DNA of 30,176 nt from a virus. Shown here piece after piece: positions 1-6,764 of the stretch (positions are counted from its first letter, which is position 1; each line of letters starts with the position of its first letter). Under the pieces are notes generated by a model that worked only from the letters and a program-made list of their open reading frames with translations, did no database searches and was not told the DNA's origin. Position numbers and translations under genes: made by a program. The DNA lies in IMG/VR virus record IMGVR_UViG_3300028384_000507, positions 1 to 30,176 of that record; one strand, written 5' to 3'.

Positions 1-162
1 GGAGAAGTTGTTGGATCAAAAGTGAGGCAGAAAGACACGCTAGAACCTGAGTTTTGGTCTGGACTTTTGAGTGATCGGCGCTTCCTCGATTTTATTCAAA
101 ACCAATATTCGATCGATCGCCGGTCTGAGATTGAGTTAGACTTCGAGGAGGAACTGGCGTGA
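1..162 (+). CDS. uvsX: UvsX-like recombinase, C-terminal end (partial)
   Basis: The frame is open from the first base to TGA at 160-162 and gives 53 residues, so the 5' part lies outside the window. The segment RQKDTLEPEFWSGLL, followed by an acidic tail, resembles the end of T4 UvsX (remembered as RAKDTNCTTFWGPLF, also followed by an acidic tail). UvsX is the RecA-family strand-exchange protein that coats single-stranded DNA in T4 recombination-dependent replication. The position directly upstream of a small gene and a gp41-type helicase matches the T4 order uvsX-40-41 and supports the call. The ATPase core is not visible, so the identification rests on the tail and the gene order. Confidence 0.72.
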   Translation, partial: GEVVGSKVRQKDTLEPEFWSGLLSDRRFLDFIQNQYSIDRRSEIELDFEEELA

Positions 163-473
163 GCATACAAGCAGTAAGCGAAGATGTTGATTACGAACTG
201 ATCCCATGCGATGATGTCGCTAACGAACAGGCGTGGGACGTTCGTATCCTGCGCGGCAACTTTATTGAATCGGTGATTCGTTTCGGTAATTTAAAAGTGA
301 ATGAAGAAGAGGGTTGCCTTAACTTTAATTTTTTAGTAGTATCAAGTCCTGATGCTGATGTTACTGAAGACAATGTTGAACTTCAGGAATATGCAGGCGT
401 AGTTTTGGAATCGGTACTTGAGAACGCCATCGCGAACAAGGCGCTACTCACTAAGGAACATGATGAAGACTGA
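159..473 (+). CDS. Small acidic protein at the gp40 position
   Basis: 104 residues from a GTG start that overlaps the upstream TGA (GTGA), so it is probably translated by coupling to uvsX. The preceding GAGGAGG-like run (GAGGAGGAAC, 145-154) is a strong ribosome site. The protein is acidic and probably a compact alpha/beta fold without membrane segments or known motifs. In T4 the gene between uvsX and 41 is gene 40, a head-vertex assembly chaperone of similar size. Position and length fit, but I cannot confirm homology from sequence alone. It ends inside the start region of the helicase gene, so the three genes form one translational unit. Confidence 0.7.
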   Translation: MSIQAVSEDVDYELIPCDDVANEQAWDVRILRGNFIESVIRFGNLKVNEEEGCLNFNFLVVSSPDADVTEDNVELQEYAGVVLESVLENAIANKALLTKEHDED

Positions 474-1848
474 TCTTGAACAGGTCATATTGAGAAACAT
501 CCTAACGAATGAAACGTACATGCGGAAGGTTATTCCGTTCGTCAAGAAAGAATACTTTGAAGGCACGTACAGACTTTTGTTCAACGAGGTAGTTCGGTTC
601 GTAGGAAACTACAACCGACTGCCCACTCAGGAGACGCTCACTGTAGAGATACAAGAGAGCGATCGCTTCAATGAGAATACCTATACTGAAGCACTTGATA
701 TTCTCCCACGCATATTTGAGGGCGGTGAGGAGAACCAGCAGTGGTTGTATGACACAACCGAGAAGTGGTGCCAGGATCGTGCTGTTTACCTTGCGATCAT
801 GGAGTCCATCACGATCATTGACGGTAAGCACCAATCGCTTTCTAAAAATGCCCTGCCGGATATTCTACAGAAAGCGTTATCGGTTTCTTTTGATACCAAT
901 ATCGGTCACGATTATATTGAGAATGTCGATCAACGATATGATTTCTACCACCTACAGGAAGAACGTATCCCGTTCGATCTGGATTACTTTAATCGCATCA
1001 CCAAGGGTGGTCTACCAAACAAGACGCTGAACATCGCCCTAGCAGGTACAGGCGTGGGCAAGTCGCTATTCATGTGTCACTGCGCCGCCAATGTACTATC
1101 GCAAGGGAAGAACGTCTTGTACATCACTATGGAGATGGCAGAGGAGCGTATCGCTGAGCGTATCGACGCCAACCTGTTGAATGTGCCTATCGATCAGATA
1201 CAGAATATGTCCAAGAATATGTTCCGCGATCGCGTCATGGATATTGGCAAGAAGACTGCGGGTAAGTTGATCATCAAGGAATATCCCACGGGTCAGGCGC
1301 ACAGCGGTCATTTCCGTGCACTACTCGAAGAGTTGAAACTCAAGAAGAAGTTTAAACCTGAGATAGTATTCATAGATTACCTAAATATATGTGCGTCTTC
1401 AAGAATGAAAGGAATGGGAGGGTCAATAAACTCATACACTTACATCAAAGCAATTGCCGAGGAACTTCGTGGTCTCGCAGTTGAGTTTGATCTTCCTATC
1501 GTATCTGCTACACAAACGACGCGTTCTGGATATTCAAACTCTGATCCTGGTCTCGAAGATACCTCTGAATCCTTTGGTCTACCGGCAACTGCCGACCTGA
1601 TGTTTGCGCTAGTCTCCAACGAAGAACTGGAGAAACTTGGACAGATCATGGTGAAGCAGTTAAAGAATCGATACAATGATCCGAATATGCATAAACGATT
1701 CGTGGTTGGTATTGATCGAGCAAGGATGACATTGTTTGATGTGGATGAACAACAACAAAATCTCACCGTCGAAGATAAGGATGATGATGTACCAATGTTC
1801 GACAAGACGCCTTCGGGAGAGAAACTTAAAAACATAAAGATGTTCTGA
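463..1848 (+). CDS. 41: gp41-like replicative DNA helicase (DnaB/RecA-type ATPase)
   Basis: 461 residues, close to the roughly 475 of T4 gp41. The ring helicase unwinds DNA at the fork and works with primase. The N-terminal helical domain (about 1-160) is followed by a RecA-type motor. Visible motifs are Walker A GTGVGKS (195-201), the H1a segment TMEM with catalytic Glu224, Walker B IVFIDYLN (301-308) and a SATQTTR sensor-like segment further on. AAGGA at 453-457 is too close to the ATG at 460 and well spaced for the ATG at 463, so 463 is chosen. The start overlaps the end of the preceding gene by 11 bases. The downstream gene follows after 11 bases with its own GAGGGG site. Confidence 0.93.
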   Translation: MKTDLEQVILRNILTNETYMRKVIPFVKKEYFEGTYRLLFNEVVRFVGNYNRLPTQETLTVEIQESDRFNENTYTEALDILPRIFEGGEENQQWLYDTTEKWCQDRAVYLAIMESITIIDGKHQSLSKNALPDILQKALSVSFDTNIGHDYIENVDQRYDFYHLQEERIPFDLDYFNRITKGGLPNKTLNIALAGTGVGKSLFMCHCAANVLSQGKNVLYITMEMAEERIAERIDANLLNVPIDQIQNMSKNMFRDRVMDIGKKTAGKLIIKEYPTGQAHSGHFRALLEELKLKKKFKPEIVFIDYLNICASSRMKGMGGSINSYTYIKAIAEELRGLAVEFDLPIVSATQTTRSGYSNSDPGLEDTSESFGLPATADLMFALVSNEELEKLGQIMVKQLKNRYNDPNMHKRFVVGIDRARMTLFDVDEQQQNLTVEDKDDDVPMFDKTPSGEKLKNIKMF

Positions 1849-1859
1849 GGGGATGAGAC

Positions 1860-2063
1860 ATGGACGGAATTACACACACTATCATTGCAACAGGATTGAT
1901 GTTTGCTTCTTATTATGCCGGAAACTTTTTCGGACGTCGCAAAGGCGAGATGTACGTATGGGATATTATCGGCAATATTTTTAATGCTGCTAAGATTGAG
2001 ATCACTGAGAACGGTGAACTAATTATTACTGATATGAATGGGAATGAAAAGAAGGTTAAATGA
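1860..2063 (+). CDS. Small membrane-anchored protein, unknown
   Basis: 67 residues behind a strong GAGGGGATGAG ribosome site. Residues about 5-25 are hydrophobic (ATGLMFASYYAGNFFG) and can form one membrane helix. The rest is a short polar domain ending in lysines. No function is recognised. It sits between the helicase and a DUF3310-like gene and its TGA overlaps the next start, so it is part of the replication operon. Confidence 0.72.
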   Translation: MDGITHTIIATGLMFASYYAGNFFGRRKGEMYVWDIIGNIFNAAKIEITENGELIITDMNGNEKKVK

Positions 2064-2566
2064 TGAAATACAAATTTGATGAAGATCGCTTGATTGATGA
2101 GTTCAAGAACTATGTTGACTCTACCTATGGTCAGCACTATGCGACTGACAAGTATCAAGCGACTGATATCATTATCGACTCTGGTCATGGAACTGGTTTC
2201 TGCCTTGGCAATGTGATTAAGTATTCCAAACGTTATGGCAAGAAAGGAAGCGCAGATGACCACCGTCGTGATATCATGAAGGTTCTACACTATGCTTTGA
2301 TTCAGTTATACATTCACGATCAGGCGCAACCCGTCGAGACGCAAGTTGCACAGCGAGAGTTAAACCTCGATCTGCCAAATCCAGATGTTCGCGACGGAGT
2401 TGACTGGAACCATGCGCCAACCCGTGAACCTCAGTTGTTAACAGAGGTTGACACTGCTCCTGAAAATATGCATAATAAGAGTATTGATGATGTAAGTCCT
2501 GAGGAATGGAATAATGTCGCGAAAAAATATTGGTCAGGAAAACCGACCTACCCAAACGAACTCTAA
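2063..2566 (+). CDS. DUF3310-like (SaV-like) protein
   Basis: 167 residues. The middle part has the DUF3310 pattern: an ID pair, then F-x-x-GN-x-IKY-x-x-R-x-GKKG and a following D-x-x-K-x-x-HYA helix (about residues 37-80). The family is widespread in phages. It is often loosely labelled nucleotide kinase, but no kinase P-loop is present here, so I leave the biochemical role open. The second half is low-complexity, Pro/Asp-rich, and probably a linker or tail. GAAGG at 2051-2055 is best spaced for the ATG at 2063, and the in-frame ATG at 2060 is an alternative. Its 3' end overlaps the next gene by 53 bases. Confidence 0.78.
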   Translation: MKYKFDEDRLIDEFKNYVDSTYGQHYATDKYQATDIIIDSGHGTGFCLGNVIKYSKRYGKKGSADDHRRDIMKVLHYALIQLYIHDQAQPVETQVAQRELNLDLPNPDVRDGVDWNHAPTREPQLLTEVDTAPENMHNKSIDDVSPEEWNNVAKKYWSGKPTYPNEL

Positions 2567-2708
2567 CGTAGTTTCGATTGACGAGTTTCGTGAGCGAAAA
2601 AACTTTCAAGGCGGGATCCTAGAATATCCCTGTGTTGATATCATATCATATGAACTTGGCGACTATGACGGCGAGAAGTTTACAACGATAAGGTTTGATG
2701 ATGAGTGA
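2514..2708 (+). CDS. Small hypothetical protein
   Basis: 64 residues starting inside the end of the DUF3310-like gene, with GAGG at 2500-2503 upstream. The N-terminal third is Asn/Gln/Arg-rich and probably disordered. The second half is acidic and ends in DDE. No domain is recognised. The long overlap with the upstream gene lowers certainty. The tight junction with the following gene (the next ATG lies within its last codons) and the lack of any other frame covering 2567-2700 support it. Confidence 0.62.
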   Translation: MSRKNIGQENRPTQTNSNVVSIDEFRERKNFQGGILEYPCVDIISYELGDYDGEKFTTIRFDDE

Positions 2709-2958
2709 TGATATTTTTGATTTCGGGTTCACTGCGGTAACTGAGGAAGAACTAGAATCAGTTCAGACTCTACAGCAAACAGTCGTCGAGGCAGAAGGTT
2801 TTGAAGACCGCTTGAATAATTTGTACAATGCGATCCAACCGCTGTTAAACAATCTGAGAAAAGACCCTGAGAAGGAATACATCCTCTGGCCAAATCGTCT
2901 AGAGCGAGTTGAAGAATTCTCAGACTTTCTCGATAAAATTTACAAAGGCGAGAAGTAA
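2701..2958 (+). CDS. Conserved T4-like small acidic protein
   Basis: 85 residues. AAGG at 2690-2693 is best spaced for the ATG at 2701, though the ATG at 2698 is also possible. The N-terminus has a DFGFTAVTEEEL segment, followed by a helical region and a C-terminal stretch containing YILWPNRLERVEEF. From memory this pattern recurs in small proteins of marine T4-like phages near replication genes, but no function is known to me. The gene ends two bases before the TTG start of the methylase, suggesting translational coupling. Confidence 0.78.
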   Translation: MSDDIFDFGFTAVTEEELESVQTLQQTVVEAEGFEDRLNNLYNAIQPLLNNLRKDPEKEYILWPNRLERVEEFSDFLDKIYKGEK

Positions 2959-2960
2959 TT

Positions 2961-3908
2961 TTGTTAAAGTCATTAAAAACGCCACTACGGTATCCTGGTG
3001 GCAAGTCACGCGCGACTCGTTATCTTCACAGGCACATACCTGAGAGGATGACAGAGTTTGTTGAACCTTTCCTTGGTGGCGGTTCAATGGCAATCCATAT
3101 GACAAAGTTAAACCCAAACCTCCCTATCTGGGTCAACGACAAGTATTACAACCTTTATTGTTTCTGGAAAGTGTTACAGAACGATACTGATCAGTTGTTC
3201 GAAAAACTCATCGAAAAGAAAGATATCGCGATGTGCTTTGTCGACCAAGAAACTTCGCACCGAGAACTGTTCATACAGTGTAAAGAAGAACTCAAGGATC
3301 AATCATTAGAAGAAGATCCGTTCGAGATCGCTTGGCGATTCTATGTGTTGAACAAGTGTTCTTTCTCAGGTCTTGGCGAGTCTTCTGGGTTTTCCAAGTC
3401 TGCATCGCAGCAGAATTTCTCATATTCTAACATTCGTAAACTCCCAGCGTTCGGTGGTATGATTCAGCACTGGGATATTACGAATCTAGATTACACGCAC
3501 GTGCTGGGCGCGTGTAAGAAGGAATCGTTCGTGTTCCTTGATCCACCTTATGATATCGAATCATTCTTGTATGGTCGGAAAGGAAACATGCATAGTACGT
3601 TCGACCATCAAGACTTTCGCGATCAGGTATCTGTATGCGAAGCACAAATGATGATCACGTATAATTCCAATGACAAGCTCAAGGAAATGTTTTCTTCTTG
3701 GAATCAACAAGAATGGGACTTGACTTATACGATGCATTCAAGTAGAGTATATAGAAGTCATGAGGCGAATCGAAAAGAATTACTCTTGACGAACTACACA
3801 AACAACGCAAACACATTAGAGGATTTTTATGAGAAGGACGCATCAGCAAAGAATTCAGATGTCACGAAGGTCGGAGATCTGGAACATGACAAAGGGAACG
3901 CTGAATGA
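2961..3908 (+). CDS. dam: DNA adenine methyltransferase (Dam/D12 class)
   Basis: 315 residues. It transfers a methyl group from S-adenosylmethionine to adenine N6, typically in GATC. The essential N-terminal motif RYPGGK (10-15) lies only ten residues after a TTG, and the next ATG would remove it, so TTG at 2961 is the start. FVEPFLGGGS (33-42) is the SAM-binding motif and DPPY (194-197) the catalytic motif. After the catalytic domain there is an extra tail containing NTLEDFYE (284-291) and a charged end. That segment closely matches the C-terminal SLEDFFV of the dioxygenase and glycosyltransferase encoded at 13900-16052 and may be a sliding-clamp docking site. Target specificity cannot be read from sequence. 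Confidence 0.93.
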   Translation: MLKSLKTPLRYPGGKSRATRYLHRHIPERMTEFVEPFLGGGSMAIHMTKLNPNLPIWVNDKYYNLYCFWKVLQNDTDQLFEKLIEKKDIAMCFVDQETSHRELFIQCKEELKDQSLEEDPFEIAWRFYVLNKCSFSGLGESSGFSKSASQQNFSYSNIRKLPAFGGMIQHWDITNLDYTHVLGACKKESFVFLDPPYDIESFLYGRKGNMHSTFDHQDFRDQVSVCEAQMMITYNSNDKLKEMFSSWNQQEWDLTYTMHSSRVYRSHEANRKELLLTNYTNNANTLEDFYEKDASAKNSDVTKVGDLEHDKGNAE

Positions 3909-4123
3909 GAATAGATCGAGCATCGTTGAAAGAGTCGATCAGCGACACAATCATCGCAACACCCCTAAACCTACTAATTAACTATGTTGTTCTGGCAATA
4001 CTATTAGAATTTGGCTTGGGGGCAATTTCGATATCTATTATTATGACTACAATATTTTTCATGATTGCGATAGTGCGAAAGTATTACGTGAGAACTTGGT
4101 TCAAGCGTAGACAGAAACCGTGA
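3905..4123 (+). CDS. Two-helix membrane protein (DUF7220-like)
   Basis: 72 residues with an ATGA overlap to the methylase stop. The N-terminal segment RIDRASLKESISDTIIATP precedes two hydrophobic helices (about 22-40 and 42-60) and a basic C-terminus (RTWFKRRQ), consistent with a small inner-membrane protein whose C-terminus is cytoplasmic. Small phage proteins of this layout are grouped as DUF7220; I make that link by resemblance only. No activity is known. Confidence 0.75.
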   Translation: MRIDRASLKESISDTIIATPLNLLINYVVLAILLEFGLGAISISIIMTTIFFMIAIVRKYYVRTWFKRRQKP

Positions 4124-4290
4124 GAGCGTATTACACGATTGTTGGGCATGCGAATGCTGTATTATGTGCAACTAATATTTTGTTGTTTTTGCAATACACT
4201 ATGTGGCAATTTATTGCCTTCGCTGCAATTACTGCAATGTGTACGTATTTTTGTCACCTAATGCTGGATGACGTCTCGAGACGACGCTAA
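4120..4290 (+). CDS. Small hydrophobic membrane protein, unknown
   Basis: 56 residues from a GTG that overlaps the upstream TGA as GTGA, the same junction seen between uvsX and its follower. The sequence has one or two hydrophobic segments (about 7-25 and 28-46, with TNILLFLQYTMWQF) and three cysteines, and it ends in an Arg-rich tail (DDVSRRR). It would form a pair of coupled membrane genes with the preceding one. It is short and has no recognisable family. Support comes from the coupling geometry and the clean open frame up to TAA at 4288-4290. Confidence 0.55.
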   Translation: MRAYYTIVGHANAVLCATNILLFLQYTMWQFIAFAAITAMCTYFCHLMLDDVSRRR

Positions 4291-4431
4291 ACTCGCTCTG
4301 GTCCGCCTCGGTGACATCCGAGGGCGGTGTCCCGAGATGACATGAAACTCGCTCTGGTCGTTACGTTACCCGTCTCCTGAGCATGAGGAAAACTGCTCAC
4401 TTTACACACAAACACACAAAAGGAGACAATT
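4291..4431 (+). other. Structured, repeat-bearing intergenic region
   Basis: 141 bases without a convincing gene. A 15-base direct repeat, AAACTCGCTCTGGTC, occurs at 4289-4303 and 4345-4359 and extends upstream as an imperfect repeat of about 30 bases. Between the copies lies a GC-rich hairpin (CCGCCTCGG at 4303-4311 pairing with 4318-4327, one bulged G). The 12-base palindrome CGTCTCGAGACG (4272-4283) overlaps the end of the previous gene. A weaker hairpin, TGAGCA/TGCTCA, lies at 4378-4399. There is no T-run after the strong hairpin, so it is not a standard terminator. A good AGGAGA ribosome site for the next gene closes the region. Confidence 0.55.
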
Positions 4432-4644
4432 ATGTCTAATGCAAATCCATACGAACTTCGGTTCCAAATTTTTGAAACAGCAAGAAACACCCTAGTAGAC
4501 GAATACTGGGCTCAAGTAAATCGCCGAGAAGTTTTGATTGAAACCGGCGGAGTTGATACTATTCCCGCTTTCCCTACATACCCTAGTATGTCAGAGGTCA
4601 TGGAAAGGGTTCAAGTAATCAACGATTTTGTTTCTAATAACTAA
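4432..4644 (+). CDS. Conserved small phage protein, unknown
   Basis: 70 residues behind a strong AGGAGA site (AAAAGGAGACAATT). The N-terminus NANPYELRFQIFETARN and a Pro-rich hinge (AFPTYPSMSEVMERV) followed by a helix resemble small proteins common in marine T4-like phages, for which I know no function. It is soluble, with no membrane segment or catalytic motif. It is the gene directly upstream of the tRNA and may share its transcript. Confidence 0.75.
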   Translation: MSNANPYELRFQIFETARNTLVDEYWAQVNRREVLIETGGVDTIPAFPTYPSMSEVMERVQVINDFVSNN

Positions 4645-4711
4645 ACGGAGATTGGCGCAATGTGCACAGCAAGTACAAAGATCAAGTTCAACCTTACATA
4701 GATGATTTTAT

Positions 4712-4786
4712 CAGGGAGTAGTTCAGCGGTAGAATGTCTGCTTTGGGAGCAGATGGTCGCAGGTTCGATCCCTGCCTCCCTGACCA
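4712..4786 (+). tRNA. tRNA-Pro (anticodon UGG), CCA encoded
   Basis: A complete cloverleaf can be drawn. The acceptor CAGGGAG (4712-4718) pairs with CTCCCTG (4776-4782). The D arm is GTTC/GAAT around AGCGGTA. The anticodon stem TCTGC/GCAGA encloses loop TTTGGGA, with anticodon TGG at 4744-4746. The T arm GCAGG/CCTGC encloses TTCGATC. A discriminator A and an encoded CCA complete it. UGG can read most or all proline codons by wobble. A T-rich tract (4791-4795 and 13 Ts at 4797-4809) follows directly and could end or slow transcription, yet the ribosome site of the peroxiredoxin gene begins right after it. Confidence 0.96.
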
Positions 4787-4821
4787 ACTATTTTTATTTT
4801 TTTTTTTTTGAGGATTTTATA

Positions 4822-5400
4822 ATGTTGTATAGAGATGACACCATGCGTGTAATCAGAAAGGGTCAAGAACTTCCTGACGTGACGTTCAAGACTCGAGTCC
4901 GCGACGAATCAATCGATGGACCAAACCCGTATCGCTGGGAAGAAAAAACCACCGCAGATTACTTTGCTGGTCGTCGTGTGATTTTGTTCTCGCTTCCTGG
5001 TGCATTTACTCCAACCTGTTCTACATATCAACTTCCTGGGTTCGAGCGTATGGCGCCTGAGTTCGCTGATATGGGCATCAACAATATTTACTGCATGTCA
5101 GTGAACGATGCCTTTGTTATGAACGCATGGGCGAAGGATCAGAATCTGCAGAACGTTGAGGTGATTCCTGACGGTTCGGGTACGTTTACCGAAGCAGTTG
5201 GACTGTTGGTGTCGAAAGACAACCTTGGGTTCGGTCGACGCTCTTGGCGTTACGCTATGGTTGTCGATGACGGCGTGGTCGAGGCACTCTTTCGAGAAGC
5301 AGGTATGTCGGATAATGCCGAGGACGATCCATATGAGTTCACCTCACCGGAGGCAATCATGAGCTATCTGAAGAGCGGTGACGCGAAGCAGGTTGCTTGA
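4822..5400 (+). CDS. Peroxiredoxin, Prx5-type (AhpC/TSA superfamily)
   Basis: 192 residues. It reduces hydrogen peroxide or organic peroxides through a peroxidatic cysteine. The core motif PGAFTPTCS places the cysteine at residue 66, with Pro59 and Thr63 in the expected places. RSWRYAMVVDDGVVE carries the conserved arginine and the Prx5-type beta segment. No second glutaredoxin domain is fused, so a separate reductant (host or phage glutaredoxin/thioredoxin) is expected. The frame is open back through the tRNA, but GAGGA at 4810-4814 sets the start at ATG 4822. Length is normal for the family. It probably protects the infected cell from oxidative stress. Confidence 0.93.
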   Translation: MLYRDDTMRVIRKGQELPDVTFKTRVRDESIDGPNPYRWEEKTTADYFAGRRVILFSLPGAFTPTCSTYQLPGFERMAPEFADMGINNIYCMSVNDAFVMNAWAKDQNLQNVEVIPDGSGTFTEAVGLLVSKDNLGFGRRSWRYAMVVDDGVVEALFREAGMSDNAEDDPYEFTSPEAIMSYLKSGDAKQVA

Positions 5401-5651
5401 TGTCATATGTTCTCCCGAACAAGAAAGATCTGAACGATTTAATTCAGCGCTCGTTGTCAACCTATATCGAGAATCATGTTCTTAACTATTACGCAGTTAA
5501 TTATGTTGAAGAACTGTCCCTCGATCAGATACGGGAGGTTCTTGCAGTATACTTCAACGAGAAGAGTCTGCACCTTGAATCTCCTATCGTCACTTCGCTC
5601 TACCATATCCTCACGATCTGGCAATCAGAGAACGGTCAAAATATTTTTTAA
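5400..5651 (+). CDS. Hypothetical protein coupled to peroxiredoxin
   Basis: 83 residues with a TGATG junction to the peroxiredoxin stop. The sequence is mostly helical, with Leu-rich segments (DLIQRSLSTYIENHVLNYY and LDQIREVLAVYF) and no cysteines. It has no recognisable domain. The direct coupling suggests a partner of the peroxiredoxin or simply shared expression. The gene stops just before a promoter and operator region, so it ends its operon. Confidence 0.7.
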   Translation: MSYVLPNKKDLNDLIQRSLSTYIENHVLNYYAVNYVEELSLDQIREVLAVYFNEKSLHLESPIVTSLYHILTIWQSENGQNIF

Positions 5652-5660
5652 AAAAGTAAA

Positions 5661-5769
5661 TATTACCGAAACTTTTTTTCCTTTAAAATCAATGACTTAC
5701 AGCGGCAAAAAAACTCCTTTAAAATCAAGGAGTTGCCGCTTTACTTTTTCCCCCTTCTCATAGTATAAT
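5661..5769 (+). promoter_or_regulatory. Early promoter P1 with tandem 36-bp operator and hairpin
   Basis: The -35 box TTTACT (5740-5745) and -10 box TATAAT (5764-5769) are separated by 18 bases. Upstream, the core AAATCAA occurs twice with a 36-base period (about 5686-5692 and 5722-5728), and the second copy ends 11 bases before the -35. The segment 5701-5740 folds as AGCGGCA/TGCCGCT plus ACTCCTT/AAGGAGT with a bulge of As and is followed by a T-rich tail, so it could also terminate upstream transcription. TATTACCGA at 5661-5669 starts the module. The layout is shared with the regions upstream of 8720 and 16194. Confidence 0.8.
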
Positions 5770-5804
5770 TCCTTTATTGAAATTGATAAGGAAAGGAAAT
5801 AGTT

Positions 5805-6080
5805 ATGGCACGAATTATCTACCAAACTGAATGTGAACTTGAAGAGATGCGTGATTCTGGTATCGACTTCAACCAAGCACTTCGAATCATCAAGGGTTTC
5901 ATGGGTACTGAAGATACTCTTGACGCTCTCCAAGGTTTCGAGAAGCGTTACGCGAAAGCAGAGGTTGATGCTCTCGAGACTGACGACTACGGTTTCGATC
6001 GTGAGTGGCGTTACGAGGTTTATTCTTACAACCTTCTGGTTGAAGGTTTCTCCCAGTTGTTTGCTCCCAAGGAGGCATAA
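5805..6080 (+). CDS. Early hypothetical protein, acidic helical
   Basis: 91 residues, the first gene behind promoter P1, with GGAAAGG upstream of the ATG. It is acidic and rich in Glu, Asp and aromatic residues, with a likely helix-turn-helix-rich fold, but no DNA-binding motif is evident. No family is recognised. Its first position in an early operon fits a host-takeover or regulatory protein, which is inference only. Confidence 0.75.
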   Translation: MARIIYQTECELEEMRDSGIDFNQALRIIKGFMGTEDTLDALQGFEKRYAKAEVDALETDDYGFDREWRYEVYSYNLLVEGFSQLFAPKEA

Positions 6081-6082
6081 TC

Positions 6083-6277
6083 ATGATTCTAATTGAAAAC
6101 ATTAATGAGTTTGTAGGTCGAGTTCCTGCTGGTCACGAACTGGTTGTGATGGAGAAAGGTGACCCCAGCACTGCTATGACGCTGTTCGGGTTTGATGAGA
6201 TCGGCATGTTCGATCATGAGTTCGAAACCCCTCAGTATGGTTTCATTAATTTTATTAATCCTCTGGAGGTTGTGTAA
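6083..6277 (+). CDS. Early hypothetical protein
   Basis: 64 residues starting two bases after the previous stop, with AAGGAGG (6069-6075) as ribosome site. The sequence has a short beta-rich pattern (HELVVMEKGD, AMTLFGFDEIG) and no membrane segment or known motif. It overlaps the next start by one base (TAATG). Nothing points to a function. Confidence 0.68.
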   Translation: MILIENINEFVGRVPAGHELVVMEKGDPSTAMTLFGFDEIGMFDHEFETPQYGFINFINPLEVV

Positions 6278-6429
6278 TGGAAGATCGTATGGTGGAAAAT
6301 TACTACGCCGAGCGAATCGATATGGCGGCGGAGATCGAAAAGATGTTATCTGATCGGATAACAGAAACTGAAGCGAAAATTCGAGAGATCGACTTCCAAA
6401 TTGAAAAGTTGCGGAAAGGAGGTTACTAA
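6277..6429 (+). CDS. Small coiled-coil protein
   Basis: 50 residues, joined to both neighbours by TAATG overlaps, with CTGGAGG upstream. It is highly charged and appears as one continuous helix (EIEKMLSDRITETEAKI and following heptads), probably a short coiled coil. It is too small for a domain search by eye. The two coupling junctions and the ribosome site make it a likely real gene. Confidence 0.62.
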   Translation: MEDRMVENYYAERIDMAAEIEKMLSDRITETEAKIREIDFQIEKLRKGGY

Positions 6430-6764
6430 TGTATATCACATCTTTTGGAAAGATAGCAGAGCAAGAACGTCTAGACGAATTCGCGATCGCGGTTCATAAT
6501 GTTCTGTTCGCTGAGATTGACCACGAGTTTGATATCAACATTCACTACATTAGCGATATCGAAGACAATGCGTGTGGGTACTGCTTTCACGACACCGACG
6601 ACAGCATAAACATCGAAATCAACAACACGCTGGACACTCGCGAAGCAGCGGTCACGCTCGCGCATGAGATGGTTCACGCGCGCCAGTTGATACAGGGATT
6701 TGATTTTTGTGAGATAGAAGCGTATGGTTTAGAGAACAGCCTTACTATGCAGAACTTCCATTGA
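6429..6764 (+). CDS. Zincin-type metallopeptidase-like protein
   Basis: 111 residues, started by a TAATG overlap with AAAGGAGG upstream. The helix TLAHEMVHARQL contains the zinc motif HEMVH (79-83). A downstream EIEAYGLE segment (about 95-102) can supply the third, glutamate, ligand as in gluzincin-type folds. The domain is minimal and has no signal peptide, so it would act in the cytoplasm. Possible roles are cleavage of a host protein or a metal-binding regulator. A second zincin is encoded at 10366-11019. Confidence 0.75.
   Translation: MYITSFGKIAEQERLDEFAIAVHNVLFAEIDHEFDINIHYISDIEDNACGYCFHDTDDSINIEINNTLDTREAAVTLAHEMVHARQLIQGFDFCEIEAYGLENSLTMQNFH

Noticed and set aside
4401-4429. TTTACA-like -35 before the gene at 4432
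   Set aside because: No acceptable -10 lies 16-18 bases downstream. The would-be -10 falls in the ribosome site and start codon.
4660-4701. 13-codon open frame with an ACGGAG ribosome site just before the tRNA
   Set aside because: It is very short and not similar to anything. It may be a leader peptide, but the sequence alone does not support a gene call.
4702-4821. Extension of the peroxiredoxin frame back through the tRNA
   Set aside because: The frame is open by chance across the tRNA and the T-run. The ribosome site and family length place the start at 4822.
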